Assembly (NCBI GenBank): GCA_947625305.1
Contig: CANQNW010000015.1
Location: 1 to 47,617, forward strand
Length of the DNA stretch: 47,617 nt
Direction of reading: 5' to 3'
Source of the DNA: Candidatus Gastranaerophilales bacterium
GTDB taxonomy: Bacteria > Cyanobacteriota > Vampirovibrionia > Gastranaerophilales > Gastranaerophilaceae
The notes under the pieces were generated by a model. The model was not told the origin of the DNA. It did no database searches and worked only from the letters and a program-made list of their open reading frames with translations. Of this stretch, positions 1 through 7,160 are shown one piece after another. Position numbers and translations under genes: made by a program. How positions within the stretch are numbered: position 1 is the first letter of the stretch; every line of letters begins with the position of its first letter.

Positions 1-87
1 TTGATAATTTTAATAATGTTGTACTTACTGTTTCAAATACTATTGCTAAAAATAAATAAAGCCAGCTCATTTTACATCACCTTATTA

Positions 88-414
88 TTAATTTTTACTT
101 TCTATATCCGTTGCTTCGAGTTTAAATATAACGGGGCGAAGTCCGTCATTACAAGAGCATATTGCAATACCCGGGGTTTTTATCCAATCATTAAAATAAA
201 ATGTTGTTTTATCTGTCCCGTGCGCCAGTGCAAAAACATATTGATAAATTGCTTTCCAAGCTTCATCACAAAAACCTTCAGGCTTTGCGTAATCCGCTAA
301 ATAAGTTTGTCCTTCTTTATGAAAAGGGCAAGTTGATAAGCCTTCAACCCCGTATTCACGAGCCAAATCTTCCTGAAATGTTGTTTTTAAAACCGTAATT
401 TTAACTTTTTTCAT
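88..414 (-). CDS. TIGR04076 family protein of unknown function
   Basis: This 108-residue protein has the look of the TIGR04076 family: a short basic N-terminus, a Glu-Tyr-Gly stretch, a CPFHKEGQ segment near residue 29, and later cysteines in an ICSCNDG segment. Family members are small cytosolic proteins without a known reaction, often found near redox or flavin enzymes. The ATG is preceded by GAGG at a usable distance. The gene is convergent with nothing in the window on its left and diverges from the nitroreductase gene on its right. The family assignment comes from recalled pattern and length; the biochemical role is unknown. Confidence 0.7.
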   Translation of the reverse strand: MKKVKITVLKTTFQEDLAREYGVEGLSTCPFHKEGQTYLADYAKPEGFCDEAWKAIYQYVFALAHGTDKTTFYFNDWIKTPGIAICSCNDGLRPVIFKLEATDIESKN

Positions 415-499
415 AAATTTAGCCTCAAACTTGCAAACCCTACTTTTTTAATTTAGCATAAAATAAAGGATTAAAAAATAAATTAAAAGGAGTTTAATT

Positions 500-1006
500 A
501 TGTCATTTTTAGAGTTAGCACGTGAAAGATATTCCTGCAGAAAATTCAGCAATAAAGAAATAGAACAGGATAAAATCGATAAAATTCTTGAAGCGGGCAG
601 AGTTGCTCCGACTGCTGTTAACTATCAACCTCAAAGAATTTTCGTTTTACAAAGCAAAGAGAACCTTGAAAAATTAAAAACGGTTACTCAATATCATTTT
701 AATGCTCCGCTTGCCTTTTTAATTTGCTACGATAACACCGTAAGCTGGAAAAACCCTTTTACTAATTTTGATGAAGGAGTAGTAGATGCAAGTATTGTTG
801 CAACTCATATGATGTTAGAAATTACTGATTTAGGCTTAGGTTCAACTTGGGTCGGGTATTTTGATTCAAAAGCCGCTCAAAAAACTTTTAATTTAGCTGA
901 TAATATTATTCCAGTTGCAATACTACCCGCAGGCTACCCCGATAAAGAACCTTCTCATTTGCACAATACCAGAAATGAATTATCTAAAACGGTTCAATAT
1001 CTATAA
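500..1006 (+). CDS. Nitroreductase family protein
   Basis: The 168-residue protein begins with the classic FMN-binding N-terminus of the nitroreductase fold (ERYSCRKF near residue 9, then AGRVAPTAVNYQPQ near residue 32). The C-terminal part contains the usual GLGSTWVGYF segment. Such enzymes are cytosolic FMN flavoproteins that use NAD(P)H to reduce nitro compounds, quinones or flavins; the true substrate cannot be told from sequence. It is on the short side of the family. The ATG follows AAAAGGAG. It sits 35 bp before another flavin enzyme gene on the same strand, so the two are probably co-transcribed. Confidence 0.9.
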   Translation: MSFLELARERYSCRKFSNKEIEQDKIDKILEAGRVAPTAVNYQPQRIFVLQSKENLEKLKTVTQYHFNAPLAFLICYDNTVSWKNPFTNFDEGVVDASIVATHMMLEITDLGLGSTWVGYFDSKAAQKTFNLADNIIPVAILPAGYPDKEPSHLHNTRNELSKTVQYL

Positions 1007-1041
1007 TTTGAATAAACCGGTAAATATTTAAGGAGCAATAA

Positions 1042-1689
1042 ATGAAAAATATTATTATAGTTAACGGTTCACCGAGGAAAAATTGGAATACGGCAAAAAT
1101 GTGCGAAAGCTTTGCTGATGGAGTAAAAGCATCAGGCGGCGAAGCTGAAATCATTAATCTTTATGATGTAGATTTCAAAGGCTGCAGAAGTTGTTTTGCA
1201 TGCAAATTAAAAGACGGCAAAAACTTTGGCAGATGTGCATACCCTGACGGATTAACCCCTATATTGGATAAAATCTCAAAAGCAGATGGTCTTGTTGTGG
1301 CAAGCCCCATATATTGTTCAGATGTAACAGGGGTTACAAGATGTTTTATTGAACGTCTTACATTTCCCTTTTTTGAATATAAAGAAGGATATCCATCCAT
1401 TGCTCCTAAAAAACTTAAAACGGCTATGATTTATACAATGAATGTGACAGAAGAACTTTCTAATCAAATGTACCCTGATATGTTTGATAAAACAGAATTC
1501 ATGATAACAACCGTATTTGAAAAACCCGTTCGCATTTTTGCCTATGATACTTATCAATTCAGTGACTATGATAAATACGTTGTAGAAACTTTTGACAAAA
1601 ATAAAAAATTAAAACACAAAGAAGAACAATTCCCAAAAGACCTTCAAAATGCATTTGAAGCAGGTAAAAAAATGATTTATAGTATTTAA
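1042..1689 (+). CDS. Flavodoxin-like NAD(P)H-dependent reductase with cysteine motif
   Basis: The N-terminus IIIVNGSPRKNWNTAKM is the FMN-phosphate loop of the NADPH-dependent FMN reductase / iron-sulfur flavoprotein superfamily. A compact run of cysteines follows near residues 48-66 (CRSC, then ACK and GRC), as seen in members that carry an Fe-S cluster or a redox cysteine. The 215-residue length is normal. The start follows AAGGAG. The gene probably forms an operon with the upstream nitroreductase, which suggests a shared role in handling quinones or nitro compounds. Whether a cluster is really bound cannot be read from the sequence. Confidence 0.85.
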   Translation: MKNIIIVNGSPRKNWNTAKMCESFADGVKASGGEAEIINLYDVDFKGCRSCFACKLKDGKNFGRCAYPDGLTPILDKISKADGLVVASPIYCSDVTGVTRCFIERLTFPFFEYKEGYPSIAPKKLKTAMIYTMNVTEELSNQMYPDMFDKTEFMITTVFEKPVRIFAYDTYQFSDYDKYVVETFDKNKKLKHKEEQFPKDLQNAFEAGKKMIYSI

Positions 1690-1730
1690 TTTTAAATTTA
1701 TAGATTAATAAAACAACCATAAATAAACAC

Positions 1731-1753
1731 TTAGTTTTACAAAGCGAATTATT
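1731..1753. repeat. Left copy of a 23-bp inverted repeat
   Basis: Positions 1731-1753 are the exact reverse complement of 3048-3070. The pair encloses the broken deaminase-like gene. No longer match is seen beyond the 23 bp on the inner side, and the outer side of the other copy runs directly into an 11-G tract. Confidence 0.85.
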
Positions 1754-1762
1754 CAAATGCCG

Positions 1763-2916
1763 TTAGATTTTATATTTTTGCTTAAATTTAAATTGCTCCG
1801 GCATGTAATCTTTAATTGTCCTGACATTTATTTTATCTCTATCACATGTTATAACTAAAGTTTCAGGTGTTGCATATTTTGTATTTAACATCCCCAGTGT
1901 TTTAATATTTACAACACCGTCATTATGAATAACTCCGTAATTGTCAGAAAATAAGCTGTTCCCTGCATAACAAATACAATCAATTTTTGTATCATTTCCG
2001 AATTCTTCAATTGCTTTAGAAGCGGCAAATAAAGCAGGCTCTACATACCAGCGCTTTGAAAAGTCTATTTTACCTGCCGTAAAAGTTTTTCCGTTTGCAA
2101 TTATGCTTGCAGCAATATTATGATTTGAAACCTCCGACAAATTATTCAAGTTGTAAATTTGTTGCGTTTCTTCTGCAATTTTAATAATGTCTTGTTTATT
2201 AAATCCCTTTTGTTGTGCCGATATAAGTCCTGATTGAGAAAATTTAATATCAAGTTTATCGTATGGTTTGTCAATAACATTAACTACATCATTTCTGTAA
2301 GGCAGATATTGTTCGATAGAATTTAAATTTAACGTATATTTTCCCGAATTTTCATTTTTTTCCAAAGAAACAATAGTAGTATTATTATCAAAGTACCTTG
2401 ATGTATTAAGCCAGCTTAAGCAGTCAGCGCACGGAGAAGCTGAATTTTTGTCTTCTCCTAAATTTTTATAACTGCTCATAGCTATATATTTAACTTTAAA
2501 ATTAATTGGGTTTGAAACAGAATCTTGTAATGAAGATGTTTTTAATAAATCATTATAAGCCCCGACTATAGCAGCTCTTTCACCGCAAATAGCCGAAATT
2601 TCATTTCTTGTATTGTTAAAATTAGTCGCAAGATGCCACATTCCATTAGTTAAGCCAATGTTAGATGCATAACCGGCTTCGATATATTTCCGTAATTATA
2701 ATTTTTTAATGCCAACTCATGAGCTTCAATTACTTTTTCTATTAATAAAGCTTTTTCTGCGTCTGATATTTTAATATTTTTATCTGAAACAACATTAACT
2801 TCACTTGGATTAATGTTGTATTTTTCCGTTAATTTTGCGGCAGGTTTGGTATTTATACCGCGAAATAAAATACTATTTGGTTTGTAATTATATGAAGTAA
2901 GACTTTGTATTCTCAT
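1763..2916 (-). pseudogene. Cytidine-deaminase-like gene split by a frameshift
   Basis: Two adjacent reading frames look like one gene. The upstream part (start 2916, stop 2650; 88 residues) has an N-terminus with an FRGI segment and a helix typical of the deaminase fold. The downstream part (open from about 2693, first ATG 2641, stop 1763) has the zinc site: CGERAAI and then SPCADC, as in tetrameric cytidine deaminases. The downstream frame stays open upstream of its ATG and overlaps the end of the first part, and its residues there match a deaminase strand, so a +1/-1 shift near 2660-2690 is likely. A second, degenerate deaminase-like half may form the C-terminus. It could be a real pseudogene, a sequencing error or a programmed shift. 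GAGGA precedes the 2916 start. Confidence 0.55.
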
Positions 2917-2986
2917 TTTTATCCTCTAACTCATTAAAAAATTGAAAAAAAATTTTTTGCTAATTATTAAAACGGTCTTTTTTTTA

Positions 2987-2995
2987 CCCCCCCCC
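2987..2995. repeat. C9 homopolymer tract, intergenic
   Basis: Nine consecutive C lie about 70 bp upstream of the start of the broken deaminase-like gene, flanked by T-rich and A-rich runs. In this A+T-rich genome such a tract is conspicuous. Its place is compatible with an effect on promoter spacing, but no clear promoter boxes were identified around it. Confidence 0.8.
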
Positions 2996-3047
2996 AAAAA
3001 AAATAATCAGCTATCGCATACAGGCTCATTGATTTCGCCTTCGGTTC

Positions 3048-3070
3048 AATAATTCGCTTTGTAAAACTAA
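3048..3070. repeat. Right copy of a 23-bp inverted repeat
   Basis: This is the exact reverse complement of 1731-1753. It is directly followed by an 11-G tract. Together with the left copy it bounds a roughly 1.3-kb segment that could be a mobile cassette or an invertible unit. Confidence 0.85.
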
Positions 3071-3081
3071 GGGGGGGGGGG
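3071..3081. repeat. G11 homopolymer tract, intergenic
   Basis: Eleven consecutive G directly abut the right inverted repeat. With the C9 tract at 2987 it could also pair as an 11-bp inverted repeat (the tract plus TA) around a 77-base loop. The rest of 3082-3314 holds no recognisable gene. Confidence 0.8.
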
Positions 3082-3211
3082 TACACTTCAAACACACATC
3101 CGAAATGCAGGCAGGGGAATAGTTTTAATTCAACTTTCCGTAATAATCAAACTAACCGTAAATATCAAATTACTCTTTCCTACTACACTTGCGCTCGAAC
3201 CTATTAGAAAG

Positions 3212-3230
3212 CTTTGCTTTGTGTGGTTCT
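3212..3230 (+). repeat. Dispersed 19-bp intergenic motif, copy 1
   Basis: This 19-bp stretch recurs with one mismatch at 10559-10577, in another intergenic region. No coding frame spans either copy. Confidence 0.5.
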
Positions 3231-3314
3231 TGCAAAAGGACACTTAGTTTGATTATTTGAATAACTTAGGAGCGAGTATTAAGTTTTAGATGCAGATATA
3301 AAAATATTTCAATT

Positions 3315-3329
3315 CGTCAAAATTTGTCG
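3315..3329. promoter_or_regulatory. Probable WYL-regulator operator before the WG-repeat gene
   Basis: The 15-base site CGTCAAAATTTGTCG differs by one base from the perfect palindrome at 5956-5970 beside the WYL regulator gene. A TATAAT box at 3341-3346 lies at exactly the same distance as in the divergent region, and the leader before the ATG (TATAGATTAAAGGA) is also shared with the WYL gene. The site covers the expected -35 area, which suits repression. Confidence 0.65.
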
Positions 3330-3373
3330 CATGGGTTATTTATAATTTTTTATATAGATTAAAGGAGAAAATT

Positions 3374-4126
3374 ATGAATAAAACTCAAAACAAGGTGCAC
3401 AGCGAAGCAAAAGATATTATCCAAAATGCTCAAAATGAAGCTCAAAATATTATAAATCTTGCCCTAAAAAAAGCAAGATTTATACTGAATGAAAGATCGC
3501 TTGTAAATAAAGTTCGAAAAGAAAGCGAATTGATAAAAGAACAAGCCCTAAAAGATTGTTTAAAGATAAGAGAAGAAAATTCTTTAGTCCATTCAATTTA
3601 CGGTTACCACGAAACTCATTACATCGGCTCAAATCGCTGGATTGTGCGAAATATAGAAAGTATGAAATACGGTCTTTTGAATGAAAAAGGGGAGTTTGTT
3701 GTCCCTTGTAAATATGATGATATGAATACAAGCATTGAAGAATTTCTTGAAGGTGAACAGAAGTGTATTAATGTGATTGTTGATGAATACGGATATAGCG
3801 AGGGCGAAACTTGCCGTAATTGTTTGAGCGAAAAGCGAGGGATTATGGATTTAGACGGGAACTTTATAATTGAGCCTAAGTATTCGGATTATATTTATTT
3901 TAGAGAGGGGCTTGCCGCCGTTTGCATAATTGACGAATCTCGAGCGTATGGAGTTAAATACGGCTTTATTGATGAAAATGATAATACAATTATTCCTTTT
4001 ATATATGACTATGCGCAAAATTTTATTAACGGCAAAGCACGGGTGCTGTTAAACAGTGAAGAATATTTTATTAATAAAAACGGTGACAGAATAAGCAAAA
4101 AGCTCAAAAGAGAAATTATAAGATGA
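3374..4126 (+). CDS. WG-repeat-containing protein with N-terminal coiled coil
   Basis: Residues 1-75 are rich in Ala, Glu, Lys and Gln with a heptad-like pattern and probably form a coiled coil. Residues from about 95 onward carry three degenerate WG (beta-propeller/KWG-type) repeats: YGLLNEKGEFVVPCKYDD, RGIMDLDGNFIIEPKYSD and YGFIDENDNTIIPFIYDY. WG-repeat proteins are poorly understood and many are surface or signalling proteins; no signal peptide is seen here. The start is set by AAAGGAGAAAATT just upstream. The gene overlaps the next one by four bases (ATGA). Its promoter holds a copy of the operator found beside the WYL regulator at 4958-5914, so it is probably part of that regulon. Confidence 0.75.
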   Translation: MNKTQNKVHSEAKDIIQNAQNEAQNIINLALKKARFILNERSLVNKVRKESELIKEQALKDCLKIREENSLVHSIYGYHETHYIGSNRWIVRNIESMKYGLLNEKGEFVVPCKYDDMNTSIEEFLEGEQKCINVIVDEYGYSEGETCRNCLSEKRGIMDLDGNFIIEPKYSDYIYFREGLAAVCIIDESRAYGVKYGFIDENDNTIIPFIYDYAQNFINGKARVLLNSEEYFINKNGDRISKKLKREIIR

Positions 4127-4392
4127 AAAAAATAATTTTTGCATTGCCGATATTAATAGTTTTAATTATTTTATTCTATCCCTATTCGCTAAAGAAAGAT
4201 TATAAAAAAGCGCTTAACTTTTGCACACAACAAAACCCCTCGGCAAGAGGGGAATTTGATGGTTGCATGGAAGATTATTTAATACAAAATACGAAAAACT
4301 ATGAGAAATATAGAAGAATAAAAAATTTTTGCGATTTTTTATATGATAGTGAATACGATAAAGAACAATGCGTAGATATAATTATTTTTTAA
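4123..4392 (+). CDS. Small membrane-anchored cysteine-containing protein
   Basis: The 89-residue product begins MKKIIFALPILIVLIILF, a single hydrophobic segment that can act as an uncleaved anchor or signal peptide. It continues with a polar domain holding four cysteines (CTQQ, DGCM, NFCDF, EQCVD) spaced so that two disulfides outside the cytoplasm are possible. It starts inside the stop of the WG-repeat gene and is translationally coupled to it, so the two products probably act together. No family was recognised. The downstream neighbour is convergent and ends ten bases away. Confidence 0.65.
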   Translation: MKKIIFALPILIVLIILFYPYSLKKDYKKALNFCTQQNPSARGEFDGCMEDYLIQNTKNYEKYRRIKNFCDFLYDSEYDKEQCVDIIIF

Positions 4393-4401
4393 TTATTAAA
4401 T

Positions 4402-4956
4402 TTATGAACTTTTCTTTGAATGAACTTCCCTATGAATGCACGCAGGTATATAAATCATATTATCTATTCTATTATCACCCCATCTGTTGATATGGTGTAA
4501 TTCCAAATTACATTCATCACCGCAAAAACAATCTTTATATATTTTCTTTATTTCATTATATTCATCTTTCAACCATGAAGTCTCTTTCATAAAATAATCA
4601 TACACAAGCGCTTCGCCGGCTATACATATACCTTCAAAGTCGGTGTACTTTTTTCTAAATTCATCTGCATTCAAATACCAGTTATCTTTAATCGAACGTT
4701 GAGGAATAACGGGCTTATTTCCCTTGTTTAATCTAATCCTTCCTAAATTGCTTGCAAGATATTTGTTATTGTCTTTAAGTACTTCAAATTCTTCTCCTTG
4801 CAATGTATTATTATCACAGTTTTCTGGAACTTTGTCCTCAAATTCTTTTCCAAGTTCTTCGTTATCAAAGCATTCCACTAATATACCAATCAACTTACCT
4901 TTCTCTTTAGCTATTAAAAGTTCTTTAATTTTTTTTCTTTTTTCTTTTAGTGTCAT
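4402..4956 (-). CDS. HNH endonuclease-like protein
   Basis: The C-terminal 45 residues carry the features of an HNH (beta-beta-alpha metal) nuclease: CFCGDEC, then LELHHINRWGDNRIDNM and ACIHREVH. The histidines and the Asn of the HNH signature and the zinc-ligand cysteines are present. The N-terminal two thirds contain a Lys-rich helix and a middle part that may bind DNA (NLGRIRLNKGNKPVIP resembles NUMOD-type segments). I start it at the ATG at 4956, which has AAAGGAG at ideal distance; an upstream in-frame start at 4995 would overlap the regulator gene. It starts two bases before the WYL gene stop and is surely co-transcribed with it. It could be a defence nuclease or a homing-type remnant. 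Confidence 0.65.
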   Translation of the reverse strand: MTLKEKRKKIKELLIAKEKGKLIGILVECFDNEELGKEFEDKVPENCDNNTLQGEEFEVLKDNNKYLASNLGRIRLNKGNKPVIPQRSIKDNWYLNADEFRKKYTDFEGICIAGEALVYDYFMKETSWLKDEYNEIKKIYKDCFCGDECNLELHHINRWGDNRIDNMIYIPACIHREVHSKKSS

Positions 4957-4957
4957 C

Positions 4958-5914
4958 TTAATTCTCCTTTTTTGTACTATTATACATATTTTCAACCGTT
5001 TTTATATATTCATCTCTTAAGATTTTTGGGCTTATAACCTTTACGGTTTCCCGCCATTTTAAAAGCTCCGTTATAATTTCATAACTTCCGCTTGCCCTTA
5101 GTTTTACTTGAATATTCCCATTTTCAAGAGGTGTTATTTTTTGGCTTTTGTGAAAATGATACTCCAATACATCATCCCTGGCGCTTTTATCAAACTCTAA
5201 AACTACATCCATAGCTTCACCTTGATATATCCCGAAAGATTTATCGCTAAACTCTTGGATATTAAAATTCTCATCTTTTTCAAAATAGTTATTGGTTAAC
5301 TCAATTTTCTTCAATTTTGAAATTCGATATATCCAAATATCATTAAAAAAAGGATTGTATGCCACAAGATAAATCCTCTCGCCATAAATCAGCCCGTAAG
5401 GGTTTATAAGATATTTATTATCAAGCTTAATTTGTTTTTGTGATAAAATCGCTTCATTAATTGTAGTTAAAATATCAATTGATATATCTTCTCTAAACCC
5501 GATATGAGCGCAGTAGGCTTGGTTTAAAAGCAATTCATCAACATCATTTTTTGAATATTTATCAGGATTTATTGCTTTTATTTTCTCTATAATTGCCTTT
5601 ATTTCCTTTTTCTTTACAGGCGACTTTTCAAGATTTTTACAGTACTCCAAAACCGCAAAATCATCTGAACTAAACTTAATTAAAGAATTTAAACTCCCTT
5701 TTTTTAATCTTCTTCGTTTTTTGTTATCGGTTTTATTTTGTACCGTTTCAATATAGGCGCCATATTTTTCAACAATTGCACTCATCATGCGCTCTGCCGT
5801 TCTTTTGGAACATTCAAAATGCTCTGCAATATCGTATGTTGTAAGCCCCCTATAGCTGTTTTGAAGCATAATAATCAACTCTATTATTTCATCAATTTTT
5901 TTATTTGCGCTCAT
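4958..5914 (-). CDS. WYL-domain transcriptional regulator
   Basis: The 318-residue protein has an N-terminal winged helix-turn-helix (residues 8-60, with YDIAEHFECSKRTAERMM as the likely recognition part). A WYL domain covers about residues 140-215 (INPYGLIYGERIYLVAYNP, then IWIYRISKLKKIEL), followed by the usual C-terminal extension (WCX). WYL regulators sense nucleic-acid ligands or metabolites and often control phage-defence genes, as in BrxR and CapW. The gene diverges from the gene at 6015; a perfect 15-bp palindrome lies between them, suggesting autoregulation. The leader before its ATG matches that of the WG-repeat gene. An HNH-like nuclease follows in the same operon. Confidence 0.9.
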   Translation of the reverse strand: MSANKKIDEIIELIIMLQNSYRGLTTYDIAEHFECSKRTAERMMSAIVEKYGAYIETVQNKTDNKKRRRLKKGSLNSLIKFSSDDFAVLEYCKNLEKSPVKKKEIKAIIEKIKAINPDKYSKNDVDELLLNQAYCAHIGFREDISIDILTTINEAILSQKQIKLDNKYLINPYGLIYGERIYLVAYNPFFNDIWIYRISKLKKIELTNNYFEKDENFNIQEFSDKSFGIYQGEAMDVVLEFDKSARDDVLEYHFHKSQKITPLENGNIQVKLRASGSYEIITELLKWRETVKVISPKILRDEYIKTVENMYNSTKKEN

Positions 5915-5955
5915 AATTTTTCCTTTAATCTATATTTTATTTTATAACATAATAG

Positions 5956-5970
5956 CGACAAAATTTGTCG
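5956..5970. promoter_or_regulatory. Palindromic operator in the divergent WYL promoter region
   Basis: CGACAAAATTTGTCG is a palindrome with 7-bp arms and one central base. Rightward, a TATAAT box at 5982-5987 lies at the same spacing as the copy at 3315-3329. Leftward, a TATAAA box lies about nine bases from the site in front of the WYL gene. One dimeric regulator could thus control both directions. Confidence 0.7.
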
Positions 5971-6014
5971 TATTATAATCATATAATTTTTTTGTCAGTT
6001 AAAAGGAGGTAAAT

Positions 6015-6437
6015 ATGAAAATGACAACAAAGGATTTTTTAAACAGGTATGATGAATTTATGAATGAGAAAGATAATTCAAACGAACTTGATACACCTAT
6101 TCTAAACATAGCTAAAGCGGTCAAAAAACCAAGCCTTATTTCAATTGATGAAAAAAAGTTTAAAAATTATTTCAAAAAATCGAAATTTGTTGAATTTGAT
6201 TATACAAAGGTTAAAAATGATGCTTTTGAAATCGTGAAAGCATTAAAAATCTATTCTCTGTGGAATAAAGCGGAATTTACCTGTTTTATAATAAGCCATG
6301 GGGATAAATTCGGCTCAGTTGATGTTGCTGAAATTATACAGGTGTTACAAAAATATTTTAACAATTTTCAAATAGTATCTTTTGAAGATGACAGCTTTAA
6401 CGACGAAATAGGACTCGGCTTTTATAAGGTTTATTAG
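6015..6437 (+). CDS. Hypothetical protein in the WYL regulon
   Basis: This 140-residue soluble protein matches no family that I recognise. It begins with a polar N-terminal helix, has a Lys-rich middle, and ends in an alternating alpha/beta stretch (TCFIISHGDKFGSVDVAE, then a helix, then NFQIVSFEDDSF) that looks like a small globular domain. No signal peptide, membrane segment or catalytic motif stands out. AAAAGGAGG precedes its ATG. It is divergent from the WYL regulator and its promoter carries the palindromic operator, so it is likely a target of that regulator. A role in defence or stress is only an inference from this context. Confidence 0.6.
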   Translation: MKMTTKDFLNRYDEFMNEKDNSNELDTPILNIAKAVKKPSLISIDEKKFKNYFKKSKFVEFDYTKVKNDAFEIVKALKIYSLWNKAEFTCFIISHGDKFGSVDVAEIIQVLQKYFNNFQIVSFEDDSFNDEIGLGFYKVY

Positions 6438-7160
6438 TAAATTTAAAAAACTTTTGATAAAATTTTGTTACTTATAAGTCCCATAAAAGTCCAATTCGAC
6501 CGTTTTGGAATAAAGCTAATCAAATGCCTTCCGACTTGATATGTGTTAGTGTTATTAGGCAAATATGCCAAGTTAATATTACAAAACTTCCGACCAAAAC
6601 GGACTTTAAATATTTTGTCAGTCAATTTAGGATTTTTTATCAATCTCCGCAGGAAGGATTTGAACCGGAAAAACATATTTTTTCTTAATATAACTATATT
6701 TTAGCCAGACAATAATATGTAATCCAAACGAACCCTCGCCCTTTCAGATATTTGATAAAATAACCGAAAGTCCTTATATTTAGCAGTAAATTATAAAATA
6801 ATTTACCTATGTCATATTTTTATTATAACGTGCTAAAACCCTTTTGTAAACCTGTTTTTAGCGATAAAAACAGGACAATTTTCAAACGGGTTCTATCGTA
6901 ACCCCTGCATGAAAAATCTCGATTTTACCAATCGCTGAAACTCAATGTTTTCTGTCCTGAATGAGACAAAGTAAAAAATAATTTGAAAATTTTATTTTAA
7001 TTTACAACAATTTTATAGATAAATTTTACATAATCATATTGTAATATTTATGCAAGAATATCTACAATAAAATATATTATTTCTAATAAAAATTAATGTA
7101 ATTTTATTTCGCAAAAATTTATGATAAACTTGTAATGTAATATTATTCAAGGAGTGTTTT
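6438..7160. other. Gene-free stretch with inverted repeats
   Basis: No convincing gene lies here. An imperfect inverted repeat pairs the area near 6485-6508 with 6594-6610 (AAAGTCC and GTTTTGG halves, one copy with nine extra bases), enclosing a short GGCA/TGCC hairpin near 6560. A weak open frame on the minus strand at 6443-6676 covers this palindrome-rich part and has no ribosome site, so I do not call it. A perfect hairpin is listed separately. The part from 6990 is very A+T-rich and must contain the promoter of the restriction-modification operon. Confidence 0.5.
6851..6874. repeat. Perfect 10-bp hairpin, possible ncRNA or terminator element
   Basis: CCTGTTTTTA and TAAAAACAGG flank a GCGA loop. 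There is no proper U-run after it on either strand, so a simple intrinsic terminator is not clear. It could be part of a small structured RNA or of an operator. Confidence 0.45.

Noticed and set aside
1-300. Open frame on the plus strand at the left end
   Set aside because: It lies mostly antisense to the well-supported TIGR04076 gene and has biased composition.
6443-6676. 77-codon open frame on the minus strand
   Set aside because: It has no ribosome site, covers inverted repeats and shows no family-like pattern, so it is probably chance.
6640-6680. Fragment resembling the 3' end of a tRNA (GGTTCAAATCC on the minus strand)
   Set aside because: The T-stem does not pair beyond two base pairs and no D-arm, anticodon arm or acceptor partner is present.
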